Below, piece after piece: positions 1-12,152 of a stretch of DNA of 64,000 nt. The DNA is taken from positions 23,015,817 to 23,079,816 of the forward strand of contig OZ026835.1 of the NCBI GenBank assembly GCA_964023205.1, written 5' to 3'. The position numbers were made by a program, and so were the translations under genes. The first letter of the stretch is position 1. Each line of letters opens with the position of its first letter. Below the pieces are notes generated by a model that did no database searches, had not been told where the DNA came from, and saw only the letters and a list, made by a program, of their open reading frames with translations. This stretch comes from Lutraria lutraria. Its lineage: Eukaryota; Mollusca; Bivalvia; Venerida; Mactridae.

Positions 1-520
1 TAACTTATATAAATAAATACCTATACTAGTATGTCCTTGACACAGCTTATCTAGAGGGATTCTGACTGTAATAATTATCGTTTATTTCAAAACGCACGTT
101 TCATGTTTGTTAATTTCCTCACTTTTGAATAGATTGTTAACTATTATTAGATAACGAACTAATTTATAGAATTTCAGTGTACACATAATTTTATGGTCAG
201 ATAGCTTAATTGGATAGAGCAACCCAGGCCTGTAATTGGCTATGGGGAAATTCGGGTTCGAATCCCGATCTGACTAGCATAACCGTAAAAAATCAAATTT
301 GGTAGTTTAGTTTGTTTTGGGTTTACAGGAGAGCAGTATCATTACTTCAAATTTGAGCAGTCCTAATTAAACTACATGTACATCTACTTGGGGCTAATTA
401 AAATCCTAATTTCTTATTTTGACAAATGTATAAATTCCCGTTCTAAACAGTGCCTTATATTAATTACATGTATCTTCAAAAATGTTTTGTATTTTTAAGC
501 ACTTCTGAGTCCATCAAAGG
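1..520. other. non-genic flank around the tRNA-like sequence
   Basis: AT-rich sequence. Apart from the tRNA-like segment I see no exon with convincing splice sites and no repeat array here. Confidence 0.4.
195..276 (+). tRNA. tRNA-like sequence, probably tRNA-derived relic
   Basis: The acceptor arms GGTCAGA and TCTGACT pair over 7 bp with one G-T wobble at the end. A D-arm (GCTT with GAGC) follows TA at positions 8-9, and the T-arm TCGGG-TTCGAAT-CCCGA is perfect, so both Pol III internal boxes are recognisable. The anticodon region is about eight bases too long and does not fold into a normal 5-bp stem with a 7-base loop, so I doubt it is a working tRNA. No SINE body or A-rich tail follows. 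It could instead be an intron-containing tRNA or a SINE head. Confidence 0.45.
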
Positions 521-742
521 GTCAGTACGTAGTCTGGTTCCATGACGTGCTCTACAATAAACTCGTTCCCGTTTACTTGTGTGCACTGCATCATGGAACG
601 GGAACCAGTTTAGCTCTACAATTACATAGTGTAAGGGGAAGGAAATCCAGACTAGTCAGTACGTAAACTGGTTCCCGTTCCATGATGCAGTGCACCAAAG
701 GCTTTGTACACACAAGTCAACGGGAACCAGTTTAGTCAGTAC
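521..742. repeat. fold-back element with 32-bp perfect inverted arms
   Basis: Positions 581-612 and 664-695 are exact inverted copies (32 bp). The pairing extends outward with a further imperfect block (CCCGTTTACTTGTGTG against CACACAAGTCAACGGG). The motif GTCAGTACG occurs at 522, 655 and 733. The structure looks like a small palindromic mobile element or a nested insertion. No coding sequence is visible. Confidence 0.7.
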
Positions 743-2450
743 GCTGCTTGAAGTGTTGGTAATAAAATTTCACATCGATAATGTATTTTCTGTGATAGAT
801 ATTTTGTCATAGAATAATTTTGATTGGTTTATCAATAACTATTTTTTAGCTTAGATAACCGATATTCTGGTTGTGAATGATTCATGTTTCGGGAGATTTC
901 AGTGCTTTGATTTTAGTCATTCAGAATTGTCTCCCTTGTTAGCCAGCGTCCAGCTGATCTCCGGGAAGTTCTTGGGAAGTTCTTTGCATGTTAATGTGCA
1001 GTTTTCTCCTGTTTATGAACATATACATGGTAAATGCTGATCCTTGTTGATAAAATATGATGTATTCAACGATGCAGTATGATTGTTTACTGTTTTTGTG
1101 TGTTGTAAATGCTAGTTATATTAATGTCATATATTTCCGCGAATTGGCGAAGTATCTTTGTAATGAATTTGTATTTTGTTTCAAGGTTATTCTTGTGTAA
1201 CAGGAGCCATAATTCTTTCAACCCAGGTTCTATCGTGGTTTTATCAAGTTATACATGTATTTGTTTTCTTTATAACTATACACTAATTGCAAATAAAAGA
1301 TGATAACTCACTATACAAGATCTATATATTTTATTTAAGTTTATCCTGATATTATATATTTATAAATACATAATACAATGTCTAATGGTGCCTGTTTATT
1401 ATCTACTGAATTTTAATTATTAAAGTTAATTTCTAACAAAGCTAAATTGGACAAAAATTTAACCCTAAATTGAATTTTAAGTGAAGTGACCAGTCTTTGA
1501 GACAAAAGGTAAACGTTACCTATGGAGTCCAATAAGAAAGGCAAAGATAATAAGATTTCGCTGACTTATATACTAAAAATTCCCGCCAAAAATGGATTAC
1601 ATTCCCATGAAACATGAGCAATTGGTAAGATACATTTGTAATAGCATGAGATTCATGAAGTATACTCTAGACATAGTAATTATACATTGATTAGTGTTTA
1701 CACAAAACAGTATGTGGACAGGCTACAAAATCTTAACAATCAAACTACTTGATTAATACAGAAAACAATGTTATCATAAATAAATAGTTAAAAAGTGTAC
1801 ACAACAGTAATATAAAGTTAAACCATTCCTGCTACACTTGTAAAATGTCATATTATGAATCGAAAATTCCACTGATTAAGGTTTGTCGCAGTCTAGGTTT
1901 GTTCTGCTAATTGTTTGTGTATGAAGATATTTGTCATTTGTCGATGTTCCCTAAGCCCCTTTTGAGCTTGCACACTATCTCTTGATAATTCAGTGATCTT
2001 GAATTTCAGGTTAGCAGAGGGAACAGTAGGCATATGTTTAACATTCAGTCTTTTCATATTTGTGTAAATATTAAATAGCAACGGAATTCATGTGCGGCAC
2101 TTCATGGCTTTTCTGGTCTGTTCACTACTGGTATTGAACGTTGTGTTGTTTTGAGCAATATGTTATTTGAGAAGGTAACAAATATAAAAAAAGCAGTTTA
2201 TTCCCTTAGTGTGGAGAGTAAATAAATTATTCACTAATCATAAGTTACAGGACAAAGAAACAACAAATAAGATATTGGCTTAAGTATTTGATAGGGTAGC
2301 CTCAAGCAAAACAAAGAGGGTTACATATATAAATGCATCAGTTTTTAGATAGTCTATATTGTCTAGATTTTAGGTTGCTTCACAATAATGTCTTTAAATT
2401 TATAATGTAATAATATTTGAATGTTCTTATCAGAATAAAGGAGCTCATCT
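743..2450. other. non-genic AT-rich stretch
   Basis: Only short open frames occur (for example 1109-1303 and 1893-2081). None has splice-site support or a recognisable protein. I see nothing else. Confidence 0.4.
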
Positions 2451-2451
2451 T

Positions 2452-3138
2452 ATACATAAAAGAGCCATTAACGCTAGAATCACAGCTCACGCATAAACTA
2501 GCCAACGTATAAAGCACAGCTCACACATAAATTAGCCAACAGCTCACTCGTAAACGAGCCAACACATATAGCACAGCTCACACATAAACGAGCCAACGCA
2601 TATAGCACAGCTCACACATGAACGAGCCAAAGCATATAGCACAGCTCACACATAAATGAGCCAACGCATATAGCACAGCTCAATCATAAACGAGCCAACG
2701 CATATAGCACAGCTCACACATAAACAAGCCAACACATATAGCACAGCTCACACATGAACGAGCCAATGCATATAGCACAGCTCACACATAAATGAGCCAA
2801 AGCATATAGCACAGCTCACACATGAACGAGCCAACGCATAGAGCACAACTCTCACATTAACAAGCCAACACACATAGTGTACAGCTCACACATAAACCAG
2901 CTAAAAAATATAGCACAGCTCACACGTAAATGAGCCAACACATAGAGCAAAGCTCACACTTAAAAGAGCCAATGCATATAGCACAGCTCTCACATGAACG
3001 AGCCAACACATAATTTTATGGCACAGCTCACACATAAACAAGCCAAGGCATATAGCACAGCTCACACATAAACAAGCCAATGCATATAGCATAGCTCACA
3101 CATAAACAAGCCAATGCATATACCATAGCTCACAGATT
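2452..3138. repeat. 34-bp minisatellite, about 20 copies
   Basis: The unit runs approximately CACAGCTCACACATAAAC then GAGCCAACGCATATAG (34 bp). It is repeated head to tail with scattered substitutions and a few shortened or lengthened units. The open frame on the minus strand at 2901-3092 is a by-product of the repeat. Confidence 0.9.
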
Positions 3139-4737
3139 AACGTAAAGAATCATTATAAATTGGTACAAATATCTTACAATTATTTCAGATGAATGATTCT
3201 GCTCCTTTCCACAACATAATATATGCACAAATTAACCACATGTTTGTCAATATAACTGTTTTGGTTGTGTAATCATCACTCAAGTTCTACAGCTGAACCA
3301 TCTTCTATATACATCATTTTCAGAACATACTTCATACTAGTTAACACAATTCAGCAGGAGATTTCCGTGCTTAAACTATACAATGATGGGAAAGTATCAG
3401 TATGAAATAATACATGTAACATTGTGAACCTTGAATAGTTTTCATTTTGATACATTATCATAGCCTTCATATTGTAATCGTGCGGTTGGATAATTCTTTG
3501 AAGGTCTTTTTTAGGTTTGATTTATTATGATACTTTTTGTTTCTCAAGTCTTTTCTTTACTTTTTATTCCTGTGGTCATTTTGTTATTGGTAACAGTCAG
3601 TCTGGGGGCCTTTTCTCCAAAAATTGGGAGGGTTCTTAGCCTTTCTTTTTATGAAATTCAAGCTTGATATCTGGCCAAATTTTGAGAAGGTTAGACAACC
3701 ATGTTAAAGTATCATTGTATTTTGGGAAAATTTGTGTCTCAAATTGTGAAAAAAACCCAGCCTTTTTGCCTTTGGGAAGTCACTAATTTCGGCCTCTGTT
3801 ATAGAAAGAAATAAAGCCCTGTCCGTGTTTTGGGTGACCATTCAGTCGTGAAAGAAGCCTGCTCTGGAAAAATTCAGCCTTCAGTATTTTGTTAAAGCTA
3901 GATGTTTTTGTGACTCAATTGCAGAAGTCATGGTTTGTTTTAATTTGTAACTTGTGAAAGTCGGTTGAATATGTATATAATTTCAAACTATAAACCTATC
4001 CTTTACTTTTACCTTTAATTTAAGAATGATTCTTGCTTATTAGTTTTCGAGATTTCAGAATGGTGGCTATTTTACAATTATAACTTGTTAATAGATACTT
4101 TAATCTACTGGTGATTTGACTAATTGACACTATTATTAATTTGTTCATACTCTTAATTTATTAACTTATTTAATTTACAGATTAATGTGTTAAGTTCCAC
4201 AAACTGATAAGATTTGTTGTTCATTTTTACGTTGGTATTCTTTTGTTCTATTATTTAAAACAATGCTTCTGGAAATTGGGAATGAACTGACCACTAGAAT
4301 GAGGCTTCTCTATAGTGCACAACCTCCATTTTGAAGAGTACTCAATTTCATGAATTTTACTGATATATTGACATATTCCTGAGGGTCATAGGTTCAAACC
4401 CCTTTGGCCAATATTTTTTTTTTAAGTTTTTAGGGAAAGTTTCGTATTTAATATATGAATTTATACAGTAAAATGGAAGAATTAATAATTATTATTCCAA
4501 AATATTTTGTTCAGTTTATAGCAAATTATACTTGGTTAATTGCCAAAAATCAAGTAACTATAATAAATATATGGATTTCTGACACACATCTTTTCAAAAC
4601 CGGACAGTAAACTTTTTAAAATTTGGGTTAGACATTATACACACATATATAAGTAGTTAATTTTGAGAAAATTTCAAGTGTTGCTCTGCTATAGTTTTTA
4701 TTTAAATGTTATTTATCAATTTGTTACTTTTTTGGTA
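3139..4737. other. non-genic stretch with a possible B-box remnant
   Basis: AT-rich DNA without convincing exons. At about 4390-4410 the string AGGTTCAAACCCC, followed by a T run, resembles a Pol III B box from a tRNA-derived element. No A box is recognisable upstream, so I do not call a SINE. Confidence 0.35.
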
Positions 4738-4738
4738 T

Positions 4739-5313
4739 TTAAAGGGGCATGCCCTGGAACTGAAGCGTCTCGAATATAAATCAAATTGGTATCATTTGAA
4801 TGCCAAAATCAATTAATGAAAGTCCTGTGAAATATTTACGAAATGTCCCGCTATTTGACTCAAAATACACATTTCAAGATTTACCAAACCTGCCGATTAC
4901 GCCTTAGAAAATATTCGTCATTTTCATAACTCGACCCTTTCGGGATCTGTCAAAAGCGGAAAAAATGTCAACAAACTAAAATGGTAAGTATTGCTCATGT
5001 CATGTTCATTGTTTGCGACATAAAGCTTTATCTATCGATCAATTATAGGTAAATATCATTGTTTTGCTGCTTGAAAGGCAGCGCGCACGCTAAGTTAAAT
5101 TCTCAGACGAATCGGAAATATCGTTGTCGTCAATAAAAGGCTTGTAAGCCTTTTATTTAAACCGGCATATAAATACCCACGCGTGAGTTATAGGGCCATT
5201 TTTGAAGGCACATTCTTCTTTGACTTTTCGGTAATAATTGTTTTTACAAGTGATAAACGCATTTTTGGTGTATAAAACCCAAGACACAGCAGTTCCTGGG
5301 CATGCCCCTTTAA
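4739..5313. mobile_element. TTAA-flanked MITE (piggyBac-like)
   Basis: The ends are inverted repeats: AGGGGCATGCCC at 4743 onward and GGGCATGCCCCT ending at 5309. The similarity extends about 20 bp, through GGAACTG on one side and CAGTTCC on the other, with a single mismatch. TTAA lies directly outside both ends (4739-4742 and 5310-5313), the target duplication expected of piggyBac-type transposition. The roughly 567-bp interior has no transposase frame, so it is non-autonomous. Family assignment rests only on TTAA and the terminal repeats. Confidence 0.8.
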
Positions 5314-6617
5314 AAGCAAAAATCTTGACTAAATCTTAAAGGAGCGGGGTTACATTATTCATTATTTCTGCAACATAGTAGTTCCAAAATTTAACCACAC
5401 CCATAAACTGCTCCTGCTATGTTTAGTTTGTCCTGCTAGGTAAGGTCATGCTGCTATGGTTGGTTTTTATTGGAATGGAAATGACCAAGGTAGGTGTTTG
5501 CTTGATTTTTATATAATCCGTTTTAATAAGGAAGAAAAAAACTATTACTATATATTTATGTGACTTAACTGTCAGTCATAAAAATCCTAGACAATATACA
5601 ATACAATAAGAAAGATGTGGGGAGTAAAAATGCAAAGAAATGCTAAAAATATATATTTTGCTGTTTATCAACTATTTACAGTCTTAAAACATATGAGAGC
5701 TATTTTTTAAAATATAATCATAAACTGCAATGTTTACTGTGTGAGTGTGAAGCTCTCAGTATCCCACAACCGTGGTTTGGCCTACCAGGACCAAAAGTAC
5801 CAAAAGGCTACAATATCAAATTAAGACAGTTATTGACATGTACATTTATATAATATATAGGTATATCCTACCTTTCAGGACAGCTTTCAAAAATTATTTT
5901 GTGATTTAAAACATTAAAATGTGATTCCTATTCATTTTGCTTAATTTTCTATTCACTTTAGTTCTATCCACATATTAAGCCCAGGATGTCTAAAAATATG
6001 CCTTGAAAATTGGATTTTTGGCTTTGTGAAAATGCCTTGAATTTCAGAGTATTATATTAGAGTAATGGAAATGAAGTTTATCCTATTGATCAATTGTAGG
6101 TAAATATCAATGTTAGGCTGCTTTGAAAGACAGTGTGCATGCTCAGTTAAATTCTCAGAGGAATTGGAAATGTTGTTGTCAATAAAGGCTGGCAGCCTTT
6201 TATCAAACTCTACATAAAAATGCCAAAGCACATGTTAAATTGGGTTTACAATTAAGTCATTAGTGATGAACCTATTTTTGGTAATACATGGCAGTTCTAG
6301 GACATTACTCTTTAATCTTTGTGTTGTCTACATTTTGTCAGTTACATATTAGGCAAAGAATACTCGATCAATAGGTGCAGTGCACATAAAAAATGTAATT
6401 TTAGTTGGTATGATTATTACAAATTAAGTGAATGATAAATTGAATTTTTATTGAGGACTAAAAACCAGGACTTCATTAAACATAAGCATGCATGTATGTT
6501 TTGTTTTCATTTGTTCAGCAATTTTTCAGGTAGGTCCACTGATGTTTAAAACCCCTGGGAAGTGTCAGTGTATTTAAGTCACATGTGAGGCTTCAGGTAA
6601 TAAGATTACTTTTTTAG
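5314..6617. other. non-genic stretch outside the MITE relic
   Basis: Apart from the diverged MITE copy at 6068-6312, I see AT-rich DNA with no supported exon or array. Confidence 0.35.
6068..6312. mobile_element. diverged, 5'-truncated copy of the 4.7-kb MITE
   Basis: The blocks GATCAATTGTAGGTAAATAT, AAATTCTCAGAGGAATTGGAA and a GGCAGTTCTAGGACAT end correspond in order to the interior and right end of the element at 4739-5313, but with many substitutions. The left terminal repeat is missing and the right one is eroded. It is an old relative of the intact copy. Confidence 0.65.
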
Positions 6618-7432
6618 CTAAGTGCTCAAGGTGAGCTATTGAGATCGCACGTTGTCCATCTTTCATACGTCCATCCGTCAAATTGTTCCTCGCATGTAGC
6701 TCTACATTGTACGAAAAATTATATTTCATTAGAAACTATTGTTGTCCGAAACCACATGCAGGGCCTAGAGCTCGGAGTGTAGCATCGTCCTGTGGACTTC
6801 TACCAGGTTCGTTCAAATTATTGGCCCCAGGGTTTACTCTAGTTTATATAGGCCTATATATGAAGATTTAAAAAATCCAAAACTACAAGGCCTAGAGCTA
6901 AAATATATGTTATGTAGTATTATATAGTAGACCTCTGTCAAGTTTGTTCAAATTATCGTCTGGAGTAAAAACTGGCCCTGCCCTGGGGGGGGGTCACTTG
7001 ATTTATGTAGGCTTATATAGAATTAAAAGGCTTCTTATCAGAACTACATACATGTAGTCTAGACTTAAGGTATTCTGTGTATAGTATCTAGTGGACCTCT
7101 ATTGAGATTGTTCAATTAGTGGCCCCATGGTCAAAATTGGCCGCGCCCCAGGATTTACTTGATTTTTACATGGGCTTATATAGAAAATTTTAAAAAATTG
7201 TCTTGTCAGAAACTACAATGCCTGTAGAGCTAAAATATTTCGGATGTAGCATTGTCTAGTCGGACCTCTGCCAAGTTTTTTCAAATGATGGCCCCGGGAT
7301 CAAGAATGGCCTACCCCGGGCTGACTTGATTTATACAGACTCATACATACATGTAGGAAAAAGATGAAAAATGTTCTTCTCTGGAGATCTTTTTTGGGTG
7401 AGCGATATTATTACTAAGGGCCATCACGGCCC
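6618..7432 (+). mobile_element. element of the hairpin-ended GTGAGC family
   Basis: It starts near TTTTTTAGCTAAGTGCTCA and ends with GGTGAGCGATATTATTACT followed by AGGGCCATCACGGCCCTTTTG, whose AGGGCC/GGCCCT arms form a hairpin. Internally, diverged direct repeats of the type GACCTCTGTCAAGTTTGTTC and TGGCCCCAGG recur. No coding capacity is visible. The same family appears at 15057-16296 and as fragments elsewhere. The superfamily is unclear. Confidence 0.65.
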
Positions 7433-7842
7433 TTTTGTTTTTTAATGTGTACAAATTACTTTAAGAAGCTAGTAAATGAGTAAATGAACATACTTTATCA
7501 GTAGGCATTTATAACTGAACTGTTTGAAGACCATACAAAAATATTCAATTAATTCCATATTGGTGTCCACATCCCAACAATGAATTGGTATTGCATTTTG
7601 ACAAAATGAAGCCCCTATTTTAGACCATACAAAGATATTCTATTTCAGATATCTAAATTGTGTTTTTCCATGGTTTAAAATAACAGCCAGGAGCTGTTGT
7701 CAAATACACTTGAGCTTTATAGTACATGGCAGGAACATTAAAACCTGATACAGCACTTTTTATGCCCATGGCAACCATAATGCGGAAGGCATGTAGTCAT
7801 TTTCCTGTACATCTGTCCGTACAAGATCACTTGAATATTAAG
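7433..7842. other. non-genic stretch
   Basis: No exon, repeat array or RNA gene that I can support. The frame at 7726-8085 runs into the pogo-like element and is not credible. Confidence 0.35.
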
Positions 7843-8850
7843 TCGGTTAGTTACTTAGTTACATGTACACTTAGTCTTTTATATGTATGCATATACAGTA
7901 AAATCCCGCTATTTCGTTCACCTTTCGTTCTTAAGCAAAGTGGTCTTAATAACGGGGTGGTCTTATTCGTGGAACAAGGTATTCCTTTACCCTTAATTAC
8001 CACCTTGAAACTGGTCATATGTAGGCCTATAGATCTACATACCAACATTCTGATTGATCAATTGCATTATTTCTTTCAAACTTAATTTTTACGTTTCCGT
8101 TTATCCATGATTTATGCAGGATACATATTTAATCAATATTTTAGCTATCAAAATCGAAAAATAAAACTGATTATTCGCAACATTTCAGATATCCTTGATA
8201 AATAGTCGTTTTTTTACACAAATTTACATTTCTCAATTAATTGAATATCAGCAAATTTCGGCGAATACAATACAAATTTATAACGACCAAATTCCGGAAA
8301 AAAACGCAAGCATTTTCATTGCAATTTTCCGATTGAATAGTCGGTCCACTACAAGGAGAAATGCGCGACAAACACTTTGTCTTCATGGAGAAATATACGG
8401 CAAAGACTTTTGTTAATCTGACCAATTATCATTGACATTAATGACAATCAAAAGCAATCAACAACACAGTTTTTTAACACATTGTTTTCATAACATGCAA
8501 ACAGCCGACAATTAAACAATTACCGCAAATCGATACTGTAGATGTCATAAAAGTGTGGGAATGCCTGGGGTGGACAGCGGTGGTCATTGTAGTGGATTAT
8601 AATTAGGTGTGAAATGATGAATTGGTCCGAAACATGTGGTCGTATTAGTGGAATATTCTGTTCTTTTAAAAATCCGTCGTAATAGCGGGGCGGTCGTAAT
8701 TTCGGGGTGGTCGTAAGTAGGGATTTTACTGTAGTCAGTTAGTTACTTAGTTACATACTCTTAGTTAGTTGCTTACTTAGTTATATACACTTAGTCAGTT
8801 ACTGACTTACAGTTATATACACTTAGTAAGTTACTTGCTTAATTGTGTAT
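7843..8850. repeat. minisatellite AGTTACTTAGTTAYATACACTTAG split by an insertion
   Basis: Copies of a roughly 40-bp unit rich in GTTACTTAGTTA and ACACTTAGTCAGTTA lie on both sides of the pogo-like element: about 7843-7880 on the left and 8735-8840 on the right. The array was evidently present first and was interrupted by the transposition. Confidence 0.65.
7896..8731. mobile_element. TA-flanked pogo/Tigger-like non-autonomous element
   Basis: The ends are CAGTAAAATCCC and GGGATTTTACTG, inverted over 12 bp, with TA duplications at 7894-7895 and 8732-8733. Motifs of the type GGGGTGGTCKTAAT recur just inside both ends in the same orientation. The 836-bp body has no transposase-length frame. Termini beginning CAG with a TA duplication fit the mariner/pogo group. 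Assignment beyond that would need comparison with an autonomous copy. Confidence 0.75.
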
Positions 8851-9355
8851 GATATGGAAGGCATAATTATAGTGATTGTCCTGTCTGTATAAGGTTTAAA
8901 AGATTCTACCATTTCAGCATCAACTCTGCTTACTATAGAACACTTGAATACTCATACGGTTGTTTTCTATGACTACTCTCTATTAATATTTACCATACAG
9001 TTGTTGCCTATGACTATTCCCATTTAATATTAACCAACTTTACTTTGACCTTTTAATTATTCTAATGGACATTTTCTTGACAATGATGTCAACAGGGCAT
9101 GTGTGTTTATTGAACTCAGCTTCTTGTTTATGATTAATTGGACCTAAATATTTACATACTTCAATATAATATTTCCAACATGGTCAATTTCATGAGAACA
9201 CTTCATTATCTAGGAGGCTTTCCCTTGATTACAAAACTTACCACGTTACTTGCTTTTTGCTCTGCCACCATTATAATTTCATTGAATAATTATACATAAT
9301 TTAAATGTGACTTCTAAATTTATTTAAAAATGCAAAGAATATTTTGTCACTGCAG
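8851..9355. other. non-genic stretch upstream of a candidate exon
   Basis: AT-rich sequence, probably intron or 5' flank of the exon at 9356. No promoter is recognisable. Confidence 0.3.
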
Positions 9356-9457
9356 GTTCTCAAGTTTTCTACTTGCTGGATGAGGCATACACCAATTATG
9401 GAAAGGGATTGAATAGTGTAACTTCCAAGCTGCATGACCACTTTATGTTCAGTTTTG
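9356..9457 (+). CDS. candidate internal exon, possible Myb/SANT-like helix region
   Basis: This 102-bp exon has excellent borders: a pyrimidine-containing tract ending TGTCACTGCAG and a donor TTTTG followed by GTGAGT. One frame (two leading bases, then TCT) is open throughout and starts SQVFYLLDEAYTNYGK, with GLNSVTSKLHD next. The amphipathic pattern resembles the first helix of Myb/SANT-like domains in Harbinger-type cofactors, which would fit the exons at 16789 and 17225 downstream on the same strand. However, it leaves phase 1 while the 16789 exon needs two preceding bases, so an exon between them is missing or lost. The splice signals are seen directly. The family link is inference and moderate at best, and this may belong to another gene. 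Confidence 0.45.
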
Positions 9458-10755
9458 GTGAGTCCAGTGTGAAACTTCCTATGATCAACTAATCAAGACA
9501 GAATAAGAATAACATAGTGAGTAGATACTTGCAAACTTACATGTAATTTGTTATTAAATTTGTTATGCAGAATATGTTAAAACTTACAATAAATTGAAGA
9601 ATGTGTAGTGAATCTATAAAAAAGCAAAAGATAAAAACAATGCAATTTCTTGTTACTAAATTTGAAGTAACACATACCATTGATGGAATACAAACATCTT
9701 TTAGTATGTGGAATATGATTTGATAAATTACAGTAAATTACATGAAATGAAATATACACATGATACAAGAATATTGTAAGCACACTTTGAAATAAATAAA
9801 ATCCTGACCGAAAATTAATTTCGGATAACACCAGGTTTTCAGATAATCTTAATTAAGATAAAATTCATTTTACTCTGAACTTGAGTGATCCATTATCTTC
9901 AGTTTAAAGCTACAATAAGCTCTGGGAACAGTGTATTGTCATGCTTTGATAATTGCAAATCTGTGGTATAGAATTCTAGAATGATCCATATAAAATAAAT
10001 AACACATTAAAACACAAGTGTACTGTGATCTACTGATACCAATTAATCTTCAATAACAACTTTCAAGCTAAATTGTTTACTAAATGGCATGTTGTCAGTG
10101 ATAAGGAGATTGCTGTAAATTTTCCATGAGTATTCTCTGATAACCAATGGATGAAAAGCTTTCACATACAAGTACATGATGAAAATATTACACATAACAA
10201 GGCAAATGTATGGAAGTTAATTTTAGACCTGTGTGACGTCACTGGTACATGCTCAGTCTGATCATTCACAAAGCTTTTGGAAAAACTTGGCAAATGTTAA
10301 ATGTAAACAGTATATTGTATTTTGTTTTCTGTTGGTTATTTCTCTAGGAATGGACTGCCAAATGAGATCAGATATGGGTTCTTTCTGTATCATTTCAAGA
10401 ACAAATTTAATGTCACAATTTTACATTAGGTCTTTGGTCATAACTTTGAAAAATGATACCGATTTTAAAAGATATTGTGACTTTACACCGGTGACTTTAT
10501 ACATGACTTTTATAGCTCAGATTTCCGGTATTATACAATAAGTATATACTATATTTTAGTTCTGGCATGTAGAGCTGGTGATGAATGGTCTGCATTGTAG
10601 TATTCAGTTCAACATGATGGATTAGATTGCTGTACAAAGTTTGCACCTGACTGGCATTTCAGCCTTTGGAAGGTATGATTTCCTTAATTATGCATTGAGA
10701 ACTGTATGATATTTTGAGGATGCTTGTCCATCTATGTTTATGTCTCTTTGCAGCG
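9458..10755. other. presumed intron, no further feature
   Basis: AT-rich DNA. The 102-codon frame at 10233-10541 has no recognisable protein or splice support. A perfect-looking acceptor (ATGTCTCTTTGCAG) ends at about 10753, immediately before the minisatellite, but no convincing coding exon follows it. Confidence 0.35.
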
Positions 10756-12152
10756 TCTTGTTTGGAAAACTCTTCATTTATCTTTATATATTTAACAGTG
10801 TCTTGTTAGGAAAACTCTTCATTTATCTTTATATATTTAACAGTGTCTTGTTAGGAAAACTCTTCATTTATCTTTATATATTTAACAGTGTCTTGTTAGG
10901 AAAACTCTACATTTATCTTTATATATTTAACAGTGTCTTGTTAGGAAAACTCTTCATTTATCTTTATATATTTAACAGTGTCTTGTTAGGAAAACTCTTC
11001 ATTTATCTTTATATATTTAACAGTGTCTTGTTAGGAAAACTCTTCATTTATCTTTATATATTTAACAGTGTCTTGTTAGGAAAACTCTTCATTTATTTTT
11101 ATATATTTAACAGTGTCTTGTTAGGAAAACTCTTCATTTATCTTTATATATTTAACAGTGTCTTGTTAGGAAAACTCTTCATTTATCTTTATATATTTAA
11201 CAGTGTCTTGTTAGGAAAACTCTTCATTTATCTTTATATATTTAACAGTGTCTTGTTAGGAAAACTCTTCATTTATCTTTATATATTTAACAGTGTCTTG
11301 TTAGGAAAACTCTACATTTATCTTTATATATTTAACAGTGTCTTGTTAGGAAAACTCTTCATTTATCATTATATATTTAACAGGAAAACTCTACATTTAT
11401 CATTATATATTTAACAGGAAAACTCTTCATTTATCATTATATATTTAACAGGAAAACTCTACATTTATCATTATATATTTAACAGGAAAACTCTACATTT
11501 ATCATTATATATTTAACAGGAAAACTCTACATTTATCATTATATATTTAACAGGAAAACTCTTCATTTATCATTATATATTTAACAGGAAAACTCTACAT
11601 TTATCATTATATATTTAACAGTGTCTTGTTAGGAAAACTCTTCATTTATCATTATATATTTAACAGGAAAACTCTACATTTATCATTATATATTTAACAG
11701 GAAAACTCTTCATTTATCATTATATATTTAACAGGAAAACTCTACATTTATCATTATATATTTAACAGGAAAACTCTACATTTATCATTATATATTTAAC
11801 AGGAAAACTCTACATTTATCATTATATATTTAACAGGAAAACTCTACATTTATCATTATATATTTAACAGGAAAACTCTACATTTATCATTATATATTTA
11901 ACAGGAAAACTCTACATTTATCATTATATATTTAACAGGAAAACTCTACATTTATCATTATATATTTAACAGGAAAACTCTTCATTTATCATTATATATT
12001 TAACAGGAAAACTCTACATTTATCATTATATATTTAACAGGAAAACTCTACATTTATCATTATATATTTAACAGTGTCTTGTTAGGAAAACTCTTCATTT
12101 ATCATCATATATTTAACAGGAAAACTCTACATTTATCATTATATATTTAACA
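10756..12152. repeat. composite 45-bp / 34-bp minisatellite
   Basis: Fourteen 45-bp units (10756-11382) begin TCTTGTTAGGAAAACTCTTC. They are followed by 22 units of a 34-bp form (about 11383-12152) that lacks the 11 bases GTGTCTTGTTA. The 11-base block reappears only at 11621-11631 and 12074-12084. The spacing fits exactly: 7, 13 and 2 short units. Because 45 is a multiple of three, the long-unit half gives a spurious hydrophobic frame (repeat VLLGKLFIYLYIFNS). Every unit ends in TATATATTTAACAG, which resembles a 3' splice site. Confidence 0.95.

Noticed and set aside
2452..3138. CRISPR-like array of short direct repeats
   Set aside because: Units are contiguous with no unique spacers, the genome is eukaryotic, and there are no cas genes.
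10734..11414. 226-codon hydrophobic frame with 15-residue repeats, looks like a multi-pass membrane protein
   Set aside because: It is the 45-bp minisatellite read in one frame; it collapses as soon as the unit becomes 34 bp, and has no credible start or flanking coding sequence.
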